Shown: positions 33,652 through 43,148, counted from the first letter of the stretch. The stretch is 64,000 nucleotides of DNA from Rhodospirillales bacterium (GCA_020638295.1 JACKIU010000001.1:806001-870000); one strand, 5' to 3'. Program-made: numbers and translations. The notes: generated from the letters alone by a model not told the origin.

Positions 33652-35436
33652 TTACTTCACATCCAGCATCTGACCGCGCAGGATTTCAACGTCATTAATC
33701 AATTCTGCCTCAACAAGGCCAGACATGAGCATTTCATGGCGTAGCGACGCTTCATAATGGTCTCGCATCTGCATGAGGGCAATGGCATCCAGCGCGGCAG
33801 ATGTCCGTTCGACATTGACCGGCTTATCATACAAATTGGTGTAAAAATCCGGATTCTGGTAAATTTTGTTCGTCAAAATATCCATTTGCGCGTGGTAGCT
33901 TGGGCGCTCGCCAATCATGTTTTCGATGTCAACGTCTGCCATGCCCATGGTCGTGTTCGTTACGCCCAATTCCCGCAGCATCGTTTTCATATAGGCCCAG
34001 CCCGGCGTTTTACCCGGGGCGGGCGCGGGGGCGGCGGCTTTCATCGCAACCTGCTTTGTGAAACTATTTATCGCCAGATTGTTCAAGGCCATAAGATGGC
34101 GAGCGCGCATATAGTCCTTGGCATTGTCCTTTGCCTGTTCAGATCGCATTTGTGTGAAGCTGTTATCCCAATACAGGTTGCGGCCCAAGGCGATGATGTC
34201 GGCTTCATCATTTGTAAGGGTTGTATCTGTAAAGTTGACGTTGATTGTATATGGATAGTTTACAGAACGCGCGAAATCGATATCCTTGTTTACACGACTT
34301 TTGTCTGCCGCTCCGACCCCACCGGCGTGCGTGCACAAGATATCCAAACCTGCATTGTTGTCCTTCGGGTCGCAATACGTTGTTTTGTATTGTTGCAAAC
34401 GGTTGTCAAAATCGTCCTTAGGGCCATAGGCGTTACCTGTATTCTTCCGGTTGAGCATTTTTTCCAACAAGATATCGTTCAAGACCTGTTGATCATGGCG
34501 TACTTTCCCTTCCTGGGCGGCGACGCTTCGCATGTAGGAACCAACACGGCACATCTGTTCGCTGGGATGGTAGTCCTTGACGGCCTGCGCTTTTAGTTTT
34601 TGGTGAAGACGCTGGGTTTCCATTTGTTCCTTGGCGTCCAGAAATGTTCCGATAATTTCGATTTGCTGCATTGCTACGGCCGATAATTGTTCGGTCATCA
34701 TCATCAGGGCGTAGACGTAATTTCGGACCAGGTTGTTATTCTGCGCATTGATACGCCCGCCGTTACATGTACTTAGTTGCCATGGGGCGCAGTTGGCCTC
34801 ATTCCAGACATTTACGTTGGCACTGGTCGGGCCGCCGCCGTTTGGTGCGGTCAGGACCTTAATGATTGCCGGGCTCGCGTAAGAACGCGCGTCGGTGGCA
34901 ATATCGCGGGAATAAAAAGCGACCTGCACAGCTTGTTGTTCTTTCTCTTCCCGATTAAAGCTTATGCCGGTTTCTTCGAATAAGCCCGCCCAGTCTGTGC
35001 GGGTCTGAATTTGACCGTTTTGCGTTTTGATTTCAATATCGGTAAAAGGATCGGCGGCAGAACCGTTGACGGACAATGCCCCGGTTCCCATATTGTAGCG
35101 CATTAAAAGGGACAAGGTGCCAGCAGATTCATTGATCGAAAAATCATAAACAATCTCACTGCCTTCATCCGTGGAATATGAAGGCAGGGAAATCGATAAA
35201 GCCCCCGTTTCATCGGTTTGTATTGATTGCAAAACCGGAGTGTCTTTGGCACCAATTATTTTATAATTCACCGTTGCATCCGGCTCAAAGCCTGAAAGTT
35301 CGGCCACAATAGCGTTTTGCGGCGTTTGTTTCTTGCCCAAAAGTGAGGCCTGCGCGTCATTAATCAGCACGCCCGCAAACCATGTGGACGCCACGGCCAA
35401 AACCGGCAGAAACAATATTCCGAGCTTTGCTTTCAA
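33652..35436 (-). CDS. Exported protein of unknown family, paralogue A (with extra N-terminal domain)
   Basis: This protein of about 594 residues is one of three adjacent paralogues. I start it at a TTG (35436) after GAAAGG, just past the preceding stop; a GTG at 35442 is possible. A signal peptide or anchor follows (GILFLPVLAVASTWFAGVLI). An extra beta-rich domain of about 130 residues (ELSGFEPDATVNYKIIGAKD onward) is absent from the other two. The shared core has LSAVAMQQIEIIGTFLDAKE, YHPSEQMC, YCDPKDNNAGLD and a Cys-His LCTHAGGVGA. It ends with the signature KIYQNPDFY, NLYDKP, NVER. The function is unknown. The location inside the T4BSS locus suggests a machine-associated or secreted role. 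Confidence 0.75.
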   Translation of the reverse strand: MKAKLGILFLPVLAVASTWFAGVLINDAQASLLGKKQTPQNAIVAELSGFEPDATVNYKIIGAKDTPVLQSIQTDETGALSISLPSYSTDEGSEIVYDFSINESAGTLSLLMRYNMGTGALSVNGSAADPFTDIEIKTQNGQIQTRTDWAGLFEETGISFNREEKEQQAVQVAFYSRDIATDARSYASPAIIKVLTAPNGGGPTSANVNVWNEANCAPWQLSTCNGGRINAQNNNLVRNYVYALMMMTEQLSAVAMQQIEIIGTFLDAKEQMETQRLHQKLKAQAVKDYHPSEQMCRVGSYMRSVAAQEGKVRHDQQVLNDILLEKMLNRKNTGNAYGPKDDFDNRLQQYKTTYCDPKDNNAGLDILCTHAGGVGAADKSRVNKDIDFARSVNYPYTINVNFTDTTLTNDEADIIALGRNLYWDNSFTQMRSEQAKDNAKDYMRARHLMALNNLAINSFTKQVAMKAAAPAPAPGKTPGWAYMKTMLRELGVTNTTMGMADVDIENMIGERPSYHAQMDILTNKIYQNPDFYTNLYDKPVNVERTSAALDAIALMQMRDHYEASLRHEMLMSGLVEAELINDVEILRGQMLDVK

Positions 35437-35482
35437 TACCACGGCCTTTCTAATCCCGGTTAAGCACTTACTTCCAGCCCCA

Positions 35483-36823
35483 TTAATCACTGGGCTGAGA
35501 GCTAAATTCGTTTTCAATTTCACCTTGCAAATCAACAATCGCCAATTCCAAAAGGACCGATAAATTGGCCTCGTTGCGCAAATAGCTTTTGAACAAATCA
35601 AATTTTTGTATCAGACCGATAGCCTGCATTGCCACGCGCTTCCGTTCTACGTTGGCGGGTTTGTCATACAAATTGGTGTAAAAATCCGGGTTCTGGTAGA
35701 TTTTCTTGGTCAATACCTCCATCTGTGCGTAGTAGCTGGGGCCTACTTCATTGTTCGCATCATCCATGCCGAGCATCCGCAGAATATCATTTTGCGCGCC
35801 ATTGTTGTCCTGTACGCCCAACTCTTTAAGAATGGCCGCCAAAAAGTCCCGAGATCCTTGTGTTCCGGCCGATTTCATTGAAGTAATTGCATTGAAAGAA
35901 TTTTCGGCCACGCTACGTTTGGCCAACAATGCGCGCGCATCAAGATATACGCTTTGCGCGCCTTTGCCACTTTCGGACCCGTCTCTGAGTTTTTCCGCCG
36001 GGACTATTCTTTGAAACACATCATGTCCGTACAAGTTGTTCGCCAGCGCCAAAACCTCTTCCTCTTCTTTTGTCAATGTGGCGTCAGTGAAATCAACATT
36101 CAGAGTCCATGGATATTCAACGGTCCGGGTAAAATCGATATCTTTATTTTTGCGGTGATTTTCAGCCGCGCCAACCCCACCAGCATGTTTGCATAAAAGG
36201 TCCAAACCTGCATTATTATCCTGTGGGTCACAGAATTTTTGTTTATATTGCTCCAAACGGTTATTGAAATCGGCATCGGGGCCGGATGAGGCTGACACGT
36301 TGGCATTCCCAAGCTGTCGGTCCTGTGAACGCTGGCTCATGACGTGCGCATTCAGTTCACCCCTGCGCTCGGAGGCCGCCAGACTCTTTACGCTGGAACC
36401 AAATTCACACATACCTGCGCTGGGATGGTAATCTTTGTGGGCCGAGGCGCGAATTGTTTGCAAGACACGCTGGGTTTCCATTTGGTGTTTTGCATCAAGG
36501 AATGCACCAAAAATCTCCGTCTGCTGCATGGCAACGGCAGAAAGTTGGTCGGCCATCATCATCATCGCCGGCAAAATGTTGTCTTCCCATAAAACTGCTA
36601 TAATCCAGGCACGGTGCGCCAGGAATTCGTCGGTGACAAATTGGTTGATTTCGTCGATGGTTACCGGCCACTCAGTATCGACGCGCGCTCGGGAAAGCGC
36701 CAGACAGACCGTACATAAAGTCGCCGCTTTAGTATCTTTTGGGTGCACTGAAACGGCAACCGGCATCACGGCCATAAAAACGGCCACGATCATCATCAGT
36801 TTTTTGATTTGCGCTCTGATCAT
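35483..36823 (-). CDS. Exported protein of unknown family, paralogue B
   Basis: This 446-residue protein has a signal peptide (KLMMIVAVFMAVMPVAVSVH) and a short Cys pair (LCTVC, about 36-40) just after it. The core matches paralogues A and C: LSAVAMQQTEIFGAFLDAKH, QMETQRV, YHPSAGMCEFGSS, FCDPQDNNAGLDLLCKHAGG, TRTVEYPWTLNVDF, LANNLYGHDVF, then KIYQNPDFY and NLYDKPANVERK. The many conserved Cys, Asn and Tyr positions suggest a disulfide-bonded exported fold. It ends 47 bp before the start chosen for A and lies 32 bp after C, so the three form an operon read leftwards. Confidence 0.78.
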   Translation of the reverse strand: MIRAQIKKLMMIVAVFMAVMPVAVSVHPKDTKAATLCTVCLALSRARVDTEWPVTIDEINQFVTDEFLAHRAWIIAVLWEDNILPAMMMMADQLSAVAMQQTEIFGAFLDAKHQMETQRVLQTIRASAHKDYHPSAGMCEFGSSVKSLAASERRGELNAHVMSQRSQDRQLGNANVSASSGPDADFNNRLEQYKQKFCDPQDNNAGLDLLCKHAGGVGAAENHRKNKDIDFTRTVEYPWTLNVDFTDATLTKEEEEVLALANNLYGHDVFQRIVPAEKLRDGSESGKGAQSVYLDARALLAKRSVAENSFNAITSMKSAGTQGSRDFLAAILKELGVQDNNGAQNDILRMLGMDDANNEVGPSYYAQMEVLTKKIYQNPDFYTNLYDKPANVERKRVAMQAIGLIQKFDLFKSYLRNEANLSVLLELAIVDLQGEIENEFSSQPSD

Positions 36824-36855
36824 TGTCCGAATCTACCCTTTGTACCCCTTCATTC

Positions 36856-38235
36856 TTATTTACCCAAGTTCTTGTCAATATCTCTGAAGCCCATTCGCAG
36901 GCGTGAAGACAGCAGAACCGACATGGCCATTTCCTGCCGGAGCTGGCTTTCGTAAATGGCGCGGTCGAGCATGAGTTCAATGGCTTTCAATGCTGTACTA
37001 GTCCGTTTGACGTTTGCCGGTTTGTCATACAAATTGGCGTAGAAATCGGGGTTTTGATAGATTTTTTTCGCCAAAATTTCGAGCTGGTTATAGTAGCTAA
37101 AATCTACAAGGGTTGGGAAATCTCCAGAATCGCCCGTATATTCAAGAATTTCGTCATCCGGAATCCCCAGCTCCGTTAAGATTGCCGCCAAGAAACGGTA
37201 GGTGTCAGGATTGTCTTTTCCAACCAGACCCGAAAAATATCCGGCGACGTTACTCATGGATTTCATCCCGACAATGCTGTTAAAAGAGTTTTCGGCTACA
37301 TTGCGCTTTGCAGCGATTGATCGCAGGCTTAGGTAGAGTTTTGATTTTTCTTTATCGTTAATATTTGCGCGGCTGATCGAGCGGAACAGAATATCATGTC
37401 CGTACAAATTATTCCCCAAGGCCTGCGTATCGATTTCGTCCTTAGTTCCCAGATCAACGGGGCGACTGATGTCCAGAGTGCGGCGGTTTTCGATCGCCCG
37501 TGTATAATCAATATCGATGTTAATGCGGTTGGGATCGGCCGATTGACATACCGGATCAGGACCACCGGAAATTAATCCCGTATTGGCAACGCCGGTCAGC
37601 CAGTCGTTGTCCCGCGGATCACAATAAATTTTCGTAAACTGTGCCCAGCGCGCGGCTTTATCGTCGGCCGCCTCACGGGAACCGGCCATGTTCTTCAATC
37701 CCAAATGGCGAGCCAGTTGGCGTTGGCTGATGGCGAGAGCATTATAACGGCTCAGGCTTTCGGCATGGGCCAAAGAGCGCGTATTTGTACCAAAGGCGCA
37801 AAATGCCGTGCTCGGCTGGTAATCCTTGTGTGCCTGAACCTGAAGTTCTTGGAACAGGCGTTGAGTTTCCAATTGGTTTTTGGAATCAAAAAAGGTGCCG
37901 ATAATCATGGTCTGGTGCGCGGCCACGCCGGTCATCTGCTCGGTGAAGAGTTGAAGCGCCGGCAAAACCTGATTGTGAAAAAACGTGTCGGTCAGCCAAT
38001 CGCGGTGTCGGTTAAACTGACTGGCAATATGTGAAGTGATTTGGCCACGTCCATTGATGTGCCTGTTTGTGATATGGTCCGGTAAGGTACAGCCTACTAC
38101 ACAGCATGCACAGCCACAGCTCGCGTAGGCCTTTTTCGGTGACACGCTCACGAACAAGGCGCTTGCGCAAAAGAGCAGAGCGCCAAACAGGACGACCTTT
38201 GATAAGGAACATCTTTTTAAAGAAGTGGTTTTCAT
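36856..38235 (-). CDS. Exported protein of unknown family, paralogue C
   Basis: This protein of about 459 residues is first in the three-paralogue operon. I start at 38235 (MKTTSLKRCSLSK); starts at 38256 or 38274 are possible. A signal peptide (VVLFGALLFCASALFVSVSP) is followed by a Cys cluster (SCGCACCVVGC), unlike A and B. The shared core is present but most diverged: TGVAAHQTMIIGTFFDSKNQ, YQPSTAFCAFGTNTRSLA, YCDPRDND, LGNNLYGHDILF, and the conserved KIYQNPDFY, NLYDKPANVKRT ending. The family is unrecognised. The gene is transcribed divergently from dotI, with a 15-bp palindrome between them. Confidence 0.78.
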   Translation of the reverse strand: MKTTSLKRCSLSKVVLFGALLFCASALFVSVSPKKAYASCGCACCVVGCTLPDHITNRHINGRGQITSHIASQFNRHRDWLTDTFFHNQVLPALQLFTEQMTGVAAHQTMIIGTFFDSKNQLETQRLFQELQVQAHKDYQPSTAFCAFGTNTRSLAHAESLSRYNALAISQRQLARHLGLKNMAGSREAADDKAARWAQFTKIYCDPRDNDWLTGVANTGLISGGPDPVCQSADPNRINIDIDYTRAIENRRTLDISRPVDLGTKDEIDTQALGNNLYGHDILFRSISRANINDKEKSKLYLSLRSIAAKRNVAENSFNSIVGMKSMSNVAGYFSGLVGKDNPDTYRFLAAILTELGIPDDEILEYTGDSGDFPTLVDFSYYNQLEILAKKIYQNPDFYANLYDKPANVKRTSTALKAIELMLDRAIYESQLRQEMAMSVLLSSRLRMGFRDIDKNLGK

Positions 38236-38425
38236 ACCCCTGCTGTCAAGCCCCATACTCGTATACTTTAACACTGTCGCCGCCGCTGCTGTTGCATATT
38301 CGCGACAAAATTAGCTCACATTTTATTATTGTATCATAAGATTTTATAAAAAGGCACGTTCCAAAATGTGAAAAATTTATCAGATCGGCATCCTCGCGCT
38401 TGTTTCTGATTGAATTTTCGGCCAC

Positions 38426-38440
38426 ACTCACAGTGTGAGT
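38426..38440. promoter_or_regulatory. Palindromic candidate operator between dotI and the paralogue operon
   Basis: ACTCACA-G-TGTGAGT has perfect 7-bp arms and lies 33 bp upstream of the dotI start and about 190 bp from the paralogue operon start. The dyad form and the divergent position suggest a dimeric regulator site controlling both sides. Confidence 0.5.
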
Positions 38441-38473
38441 TAATGTGCAAACTGTGCGAAATCGATTTTTTAA

Positions 38474-39157
38474 ATGGCCGCCAAGAAAAACAAAATCGCT
38501 GATGAAGCTAGTGATCAAGACACAACCGAGGCCGACACTTCCGGTCTAGGCAGCGTTATGGTGCGTAACGAGTTTTACCGTGACGGCTATAGGAGCCTGT
38601 TGCGTCTGGCGCTTTTGCAGGGACTTGCGATTCTGGGGCTGATCGGGGGGATGTATTTCGTCATTCAGGTTCACCAGCCTGAGAATCGTTATTTCGCAAC
38701 GACTGAGGATGGCCGCCTTGTTCCCATGGTGGCGCTGAATGAACCCAATCTGAGTACACCGGCGCTGATGTCCTGGGTTGCGCAGGCGGCGACAGAGGTC
38801 ATGACCTTTGGCTTTAATGACTACCGCAGACGCTTGCAGGAATCCTCACGCAACTTTACCCGACGCGGGTGGGAGAGTTTCACCGGGGCGCTGCAACGTT
38901 CACGAATCATTGAAATGGTTGAAGCCAACCAGCAGGTCGTTACTGCGGCCCCTCAAGGCGCACCTATCGTTGTTTCCGAGGGGCTGGTCGCCGGTCGTTA
39001 TCAGTGGCAAGTCCAGATCCCGATGCTGTTGAGCTATCAGTCCGGTGCGCGGACGCGGACGGATAAAATGCTTGTTACAATTGTAGTTGTTCGCGTGCCC
39101 CGGCTTGAAAGCGCAAACGGTGTGGGCATTGAACAGTGGATTGCCGTACCAAATTAG
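38474..39157 (+). CDS. dotI: DotI/IcmL inner-membrane protein
   Basis: This 227-residue protein has a cytoplasmic N-terminus, one membrane helix (about 44-65) and a periplasmic NTF2-like domain. Family features are MVRNEFYRDGYRSLLRLALL, VSWVAQ-like MSWVAQAATEVMTFGFNDYR, and a C-terminal strand set including VAGRYQWQVQIPMLLSYQSG. DotI forms part of the inner-membrane complex, with a fold related to VirB8. It starts the second T4BSS gene block (dotI-dotH-dotG-dotF), in the IncI order traM-traN-traO-traP. Confidence 0.92.
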   Translation: MAAKKNKIADEASDQDTTEADTSGLGSVMVRNEFYRDGYRSLLRLALLQGLAILGLIGGMYFVIQVHQPENRYFATTEDGRLVPMVALNEPNLSTPALMSWVAQAATEVMTFGFNDYRRRLQESSRNFTRRGWESFTGALQRSRIIEMVEANQQVVTAAPQGAPIVVSEGLVAGRYQWQVQIPMLLSYQSGARTRTDKMLVTIVVVRVPRLESANGVGIEQWIAVPN

Positions 39158-39317
39158 CTTTTAGTCTTTGATCTGGTCCCGTATTTTAGTGATTTTTCGC
39201 TTTTTTGAGATATCTACTGTGCGTTTGTTGTGAATTATGATGAATTCTCTGGTGACAGTTTTTTTTATTCTGTCTATCCTGATACGGTATTCAAATACGA
39301 ATTAAGTGTTTTCATCG

Positions 39318-40385
39318 ATGTTCAAAGTATTTTTGCCTCAAATTTTGTCCCGGCCTCTTATTTATAGCCTTTGTTTAGCAGGCTTGTGCGGTTTTTCCGT
39401 GCAGGGTGCATTTGCGCAAATGCCATCTTCTGAGCGCGATGATAATGTCTCAGGCGCGCCGACGCCGGGCCTTAGCCTTCCCGGATCCGGGCCGTCTGAG
39501 GATTTCAGTTTTGGAGAAGGTGCTGATACGCTAGGCTTTGAAGAAAGTGCTGTTGAAAAAAAGGAGCAAGCGCGCTCGGAGGCCTTTGGAGCGGCGCTTC
39601 AAGGGTTGTTGCCGTTGCGCCCGGCGGAAATTCGCACGCTTCTTGAGCGCTATGATCGTACGCAGGAATCCGTCGAAACCCCCATATATCCTAACCCAAA
39701 ACCTGAAGTGGTCGTACAGAATATCAGCCTTGATCCCGGCGCAGAGCCTGCGGTTATTAAAATGGCTTATGGGCACGTCACAACCGTTGCCTTTCTTGAT
39801 ACGACCGGCGCGCCATGGCCAGTTCAAAATGTCAGTTGGGCCGGGAATTTTGAGATTATGGATGTTGAACAAAGTTCGGAAGGCTTTACGCACGTATTTC
39901 GCATCTCTCCACAATCCGAATTTGCCTTTGGGAACATGTCGATTGACCTGACGGGTTTTCTTACGCCGGTTATTTTGACGCTCGAAACGGGCCGGGACAC
40001 CGTTCATTACCGTTTTGATGCGGTTATTCCCGATTACGGTCCTCTGGCCGAGGCGCCGCTCATTGACGCCGGTATAACAACAACCGCTGGAGACTCGGAT
40101 ATTTCCTCTTTTCTGAAGGGCGTTATGCCTGCCGATGCTGAGAAGTTGAACGTCGACGGTGTTGACGGAAGAACTTCGGCGTACCGTTATAACGGCACCG
40201 TTTATGTCAGGACGCCGTTAACTTTGCTCTCACCGGGCTGGAGCAGTTCCGCCGCTTCGGCTGACGGCACGAAAGTCTATGAAATAAATGATACGCCGGT
40301 TTTGCTGCTTTCTGATCGCGGGCGCATGGTGCGTGTTAAACTTTCGGATCGTACTGACGTTTTAGGGGATATTCTGGATGAGTGA
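39318..40385 (+). CDS. dotH: DotH/IcmK outer-membrane core protein
   Basis: This protein of about 355 residues has a signal peptide (PLIYSLCLAGLCGFSVQGAF-AQ) and the DotH layout. A helical segment (FGAALQGLLPLRPAEIRTLL) comes first, then ..YGHVTTVAFLDTTGAPWPVQ.. (VirB9-like region) and late strands with VYEINDTPVLLLSDRGRMVR. DotH forms the main outer-membrane ring with DotC and DotD. The length matches Legionella DotH (about 360). I start at 39318; a GTG at 39306 is in frame. It overlaps dotG by 8 bp. Confidence 0.9.
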   Translation: MFKVFLPQILSRPLIYSLCLAGLCGFSVQGAFAQMPSSERDDNVSGAPTPGLSLPGSGPSEDFSFGEGADTLGFEESAVEKKEQARSEAFGAALQGLLPLRPAEIRTLLERYDRTQESVETPIYPNPKPEVVVQNISLDPGAEPAVIKMAYGHVTTVAFLDTTGAPWPVQNVSWAGNFEIMDVEQSSEGFTHVFRISPQSEFAFGNMSIDLTGFLTPVILTLETGRDTVHYRFDAVIPDYGPLAEAPLIDAGITTTAGDSDISSFLKGVMPADAEKLNVDGVDGRTSAYRYNGTVYVRTPLTLLSPGWSSSAASADGTKVYEINDTPVLLLSDRGRMVRVKLSDRTDVLGDILDE

Positions 40386-41697
40386 TGATCTTGACGATGA
40401 TTTAACTCTGGATGAGTCTTTTGATGATTTCGAGAAGAAGGGTGCTACGCTCGGCGACATGTGGCGCAACAACCCTGCTTTTAAGATTGGCTCTATTGTC
40501 GGGGGGGCTGTCCTTCTTTTTGTTTTGATTTCTTTTTTCTCTCGTAGCGAGACCCCCGTTGGGGAATCTTATGTAGGCGCAGCGCCGGATATCAAGTCGA
40601 CCCCCGGAACCGAGGAAGCGCCGCCCGCCTATGTCAGCGCCATTAAAGAGCTTAATGAAGCCGATATTGAACGCGCCATGACGGAGGGGGATAGCTCCCT
40701 GCCCGTTCCGATTGAGCCGCCAATCGGGGTTGTGAGCCTGCCGCGAGAAACGAAGCAGGAAGAGGACCCGTTGCAGCGCTGGAGACGGCTGCAAGAGGAA
40801 CGCCTTCAACGTGAGATGCAGACGCGAAATGCAATGCCAGTTGACAACACCGCTGATACAAGTCGTCAGGAAGCTATCCAACAGATGGCGGAAAAAATGA
40901 GCGGGCAGATGTCCAACGTGCTTGAGAGAAAAAGTCGAGGCCGCGCGTTAGCGTCCAAGGTCCTGACCAGCCCGGATTTCCTTGAAAAACTCAAACAGGA
41001 AAAAGAGGCGGAGGCCAGCGAGGCCGCTGCGCTTGATTCGGCAGATATCTCCGATGAGGTTGTTGGTGAAGTTCTTGTGCCCGCTGGCGAGATTGTCTAT
41101 GCGCAAATGTTGACGGAGGCCAACAGCGATGTCCCGGGGCCGGTCCTCGCACAGATCTTATCCGGCCCGTTAAAAGGGAGCCGTATTTTAGGAACTTTTG
41201 AGGTTCAGTCAGATTTCTTGACTTTAAATTTCGACACTGTTGTTTATCAAGACGAGAGCGTAAGTATTGACGGTATTGCCCTTGATCCGGAAACAACCCT
41301 GCCAGGGATGGCGACAGAAGTTGACCATCGCTATTTCAAACGTATTGTTTTGCCCGCAGCCACATCTTTTGTACAAGGTTTTTCAAGTGCCATTGGAAAA
41401 ACCGCTACTGTAACAGTTGTAACCGATGGGGGTACGGTTGTCGATGCGGAGGAACAGCCTGATAATACTGAAGAAGTTGCTATCGGCGTCGAAGAGATGG
41501 GAGAAAAGCTTGGGGAACTTCTCGATGAAATGGCCGGGGAAACGAAAGTTCTTGTGAAAATTCATGCGGGCACGCCTTTCGGTATTTTATTTCTTGAACC
41601 GGTCGTTGTTGGTGAGGGCGATGGTGTAGACTCTGATGATGATGATGCAGGCTTTATCGATGTAGGTGGTGTGGTAGACCTTGAGAGTGATATTTAA
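40378..41697 (+). CDS. dotG: DotG/IcmE, short VirB10-like channel protein
   Basis: This 439-residue protein has a cytoplasmic N-terminus, a membrane helix (KIGSIVGGAVLLFVLISFF, about 34-52), a Gln/Arg-rich linker and a C-terminal VirB10/DotG domain (about 225-400). That domain is seen as VLVPAGEIVYAQMLTEANSD, VLAQILSGPLKGSRILGTFE and FKRIVLPAATSFVQGFSSAI. It spans both membranes as the central channel. It lacks the long repeat region that makes Legionella DotG about 1050 residues, and is instead the size of IncI TraO. The C-terminus ends in an unusual acidic tail (DDDDAGFIDVGG). Confidence 0.92.
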   Translation: MSDDLDDDLTLDESFDDFEKKGATLGDMWRNNPAFKIGSIVGGAVLLFVLISFFSRSETPVGESYVGAAPDIKSTPGTEEAPPAYVSAIKELNEADIERAMTEGDSSLPVPIEPPIGVVSLPRETKQEEDPLQRWRRLQEERLQREMQTRNAMPVDNTADTSRQEAIQQMAEKMSGQMSNVLERKSRGRALASKVLTSPDFLEKLKQEKEAEASEAAALDSADISDEVVGEVLVPAGEIVYAQMLTEANSDVPGPVLAQILSGPLKGSRILGTFEVQSDFLTLNFDTVVYQDESVSIDGIALDPETTLPGMATEVDHRYFKRIVLPAATSFVQGFSSAIGKTATVTVVTDGGTVVDAEEQPDNTEEVAIGVEEMGEKLGELLDEMAGETKVLVKIHAGTPFGILFLEPVVVGEGDGVDSDDDDAGFIDVGGVVDLESDI

Positions 41698-41775
41698 CGC
41701 TGGACTGTCTCTCGTCTGCTGCCTAGAATGGCCCTGTCCACTTAGCTGAATTTCACGGAAGAGAGTTAGTTAGTC

Positions 41776-43098
41776 ATGTCAAAAAAAGATGATGTATCTG
41801 CAGAGGAATTTGACGATCTGGATTTCGAAGATCTGGATGCAGATGAGGATTTCGGTGACGAATCCTGGGATGAGTTTGATGGGTCAGAAGATGAGTCAGC
41901 GGCAGAGGATGATATAGATATAAATGAGGACAACTCAAACGTCCCCGCCAAAAAGAAGACTTTCTTACAAAAAAAATTCAATTTGATTGTTATTGCCGTT
42001 GCCGTTCTGGTCGGTGGTGGATTTGTGCTTACGCAGTTGGGTGGAGGCACCAATAAGGCTTCACAGAAAGCCCCTGAGCAAGCCCATGTGCTTAACGCCC
42101 CGCCGCAGGAACTACAGGATATTCCAGAACTCACTGATGATTTGCCCCCCATGCCGGCGCCGATCGAGACTCCTGATAATGATCTTGCCGACGCGAACTT
42201 TGAGAATGATCTGGATTTTTCTATACAGGATTCAACTGCAAGTGATCAGATTTCCACCGTTGATGCGTCTCCAACGAACCTTGAGAGCGATGGTGTCTTG
42301 ACACCGCTTCCAGACTTAGCGGAAACAGCAGATACCGATCTTGCGGATCTTGACGTAGTGCTGCAAGAGGATGTTCGGTCGGCGAGCGCACTGCAGACCA
42401 CTCCCGAGGCGGCGACTCCCCTCGAAGACATGGCGGCGGACGATATTGTCGCTGTTCCGGAAGATGATTTTTCAGATAATGCCCTTGACCTCATGGATTC
42501 TGAGCCTGATGACGTGGCGGCCGAGTCGGAAGACACTGCATTTACAGAAAATGTGGAAGGGTCGGTTGGAGCTGACGTCGCTTTGGCGCCAGTACCGTTA
42601 ACGGACGAAAATACTGGTGCTTTGGAAGCGGAAATACAAGAGCTCAATTCCGCACTGGATAAAAGCAAGGCCGCTTTGGAAATGGCGGAAAAAACAGAAA
42701 ACCGCCTTTCACGCGATTTACAAGCGGCCAATGCGCATATTCAAAGCCTTGATGCGGAAATAAACGTATTGCGTGATGAGATCAACACCTTGAAAAACGG
42801 CAAGGCAGCTACCTCAGAAGATGTTAAAACAACACCTCAGGAAAAGCCTTCCGCAGCCGCTTCGGATGCAAAATCCAGCACAGAGGTCTCTCCTTCACCA
42901 GCCGTCGTCAACACCGCGCAAGACTGGGTTCTCAAATCCGCCAGTTATGGCCGTGCTGTCTTATCACCCAAAAACAACTCTGACATCCGTCAGGTTGAGG
43001 TTGGGGATCGGGTTCCCGGCTTAGGTAAGGTTTTGTCCATTTCTCTTGAGAATAATCTATGGGTTGTTCGGGGTGAAACCGGCGCCGTATCGCAGTAA
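41776..43098 (+). CDS. dotF: DotF/IcmG-like inner-membrane protein with acidic head
   Basis: This 440-residue protein starts with an extremely acidic cytoplasmic head (residues 6-53, mostly Asp/Glu), then a single membrane helix (about 69-88). A long Asp/Glu/Ala-rich region, a coiled coil (about 282-341) and a small C-terminal beta domain follow (SASYGRAVLSPKNNSDIRQV, VGDRVPGLGKVLSI). The C-terminal domain is the DotF/TraP and PilP-like signature. DotF is thought to sit at the inner membrane and to contact substrates or the ATPase complex. It is longer than Legionella DotF (about 269) because of the acidic linker. Confidence 0.82.
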   Translation: MSKKDDVSAEEFDDLDFEDLDADEDFGDESWDEFDGSEDESAAEDDIDINEDNSNVPAKKKTFLQKKFNLIVIAVAVLVGGGFVLTQLGGGTNKASQKAPEQAHVLNAPPQELQDIPELTDDLPPMPAPIETPDNDLADANFENDLDFSIQDSTASDQISTVDASPTNLESDGVLTPLPDLAETADTDLADLDVVLQEDVRSASALQTTPEAATPLEDMAADDIVAVPEDDFSDNALDLMDSEPDDVAAESEDTAFTENVEGSVGADVALAPVPLTDENTGALEAEIQELNSALDKSKAALEMAEKTENRLSRDLQAANAHIQSLDAEINVLRDEINTLKNGKAATSEDVKTTPQEKPSAAASDAKSSTEVSPSPAVVNTAQDWVLKSASYGRAVLSPKNNSDIRQVEVGDRVPGLGKVLSISLENNLWVVRGETGAVSQ

Positions 43099-43148
43099 CT
43101 TGTTGTTTTTAAATTATAATCCACGGTAACTTTTTGTTTATAATTTGT

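Noticed and set aside
35437..35601. Longer N-terminus for paralogue A starting at 35601
   Set aside because: It would overlap the preceding gene by 119 bp and places the hydrophobic signal 55 residues inside the protein. A TTG after GAAAGG at 35436 gives a normal export signal.
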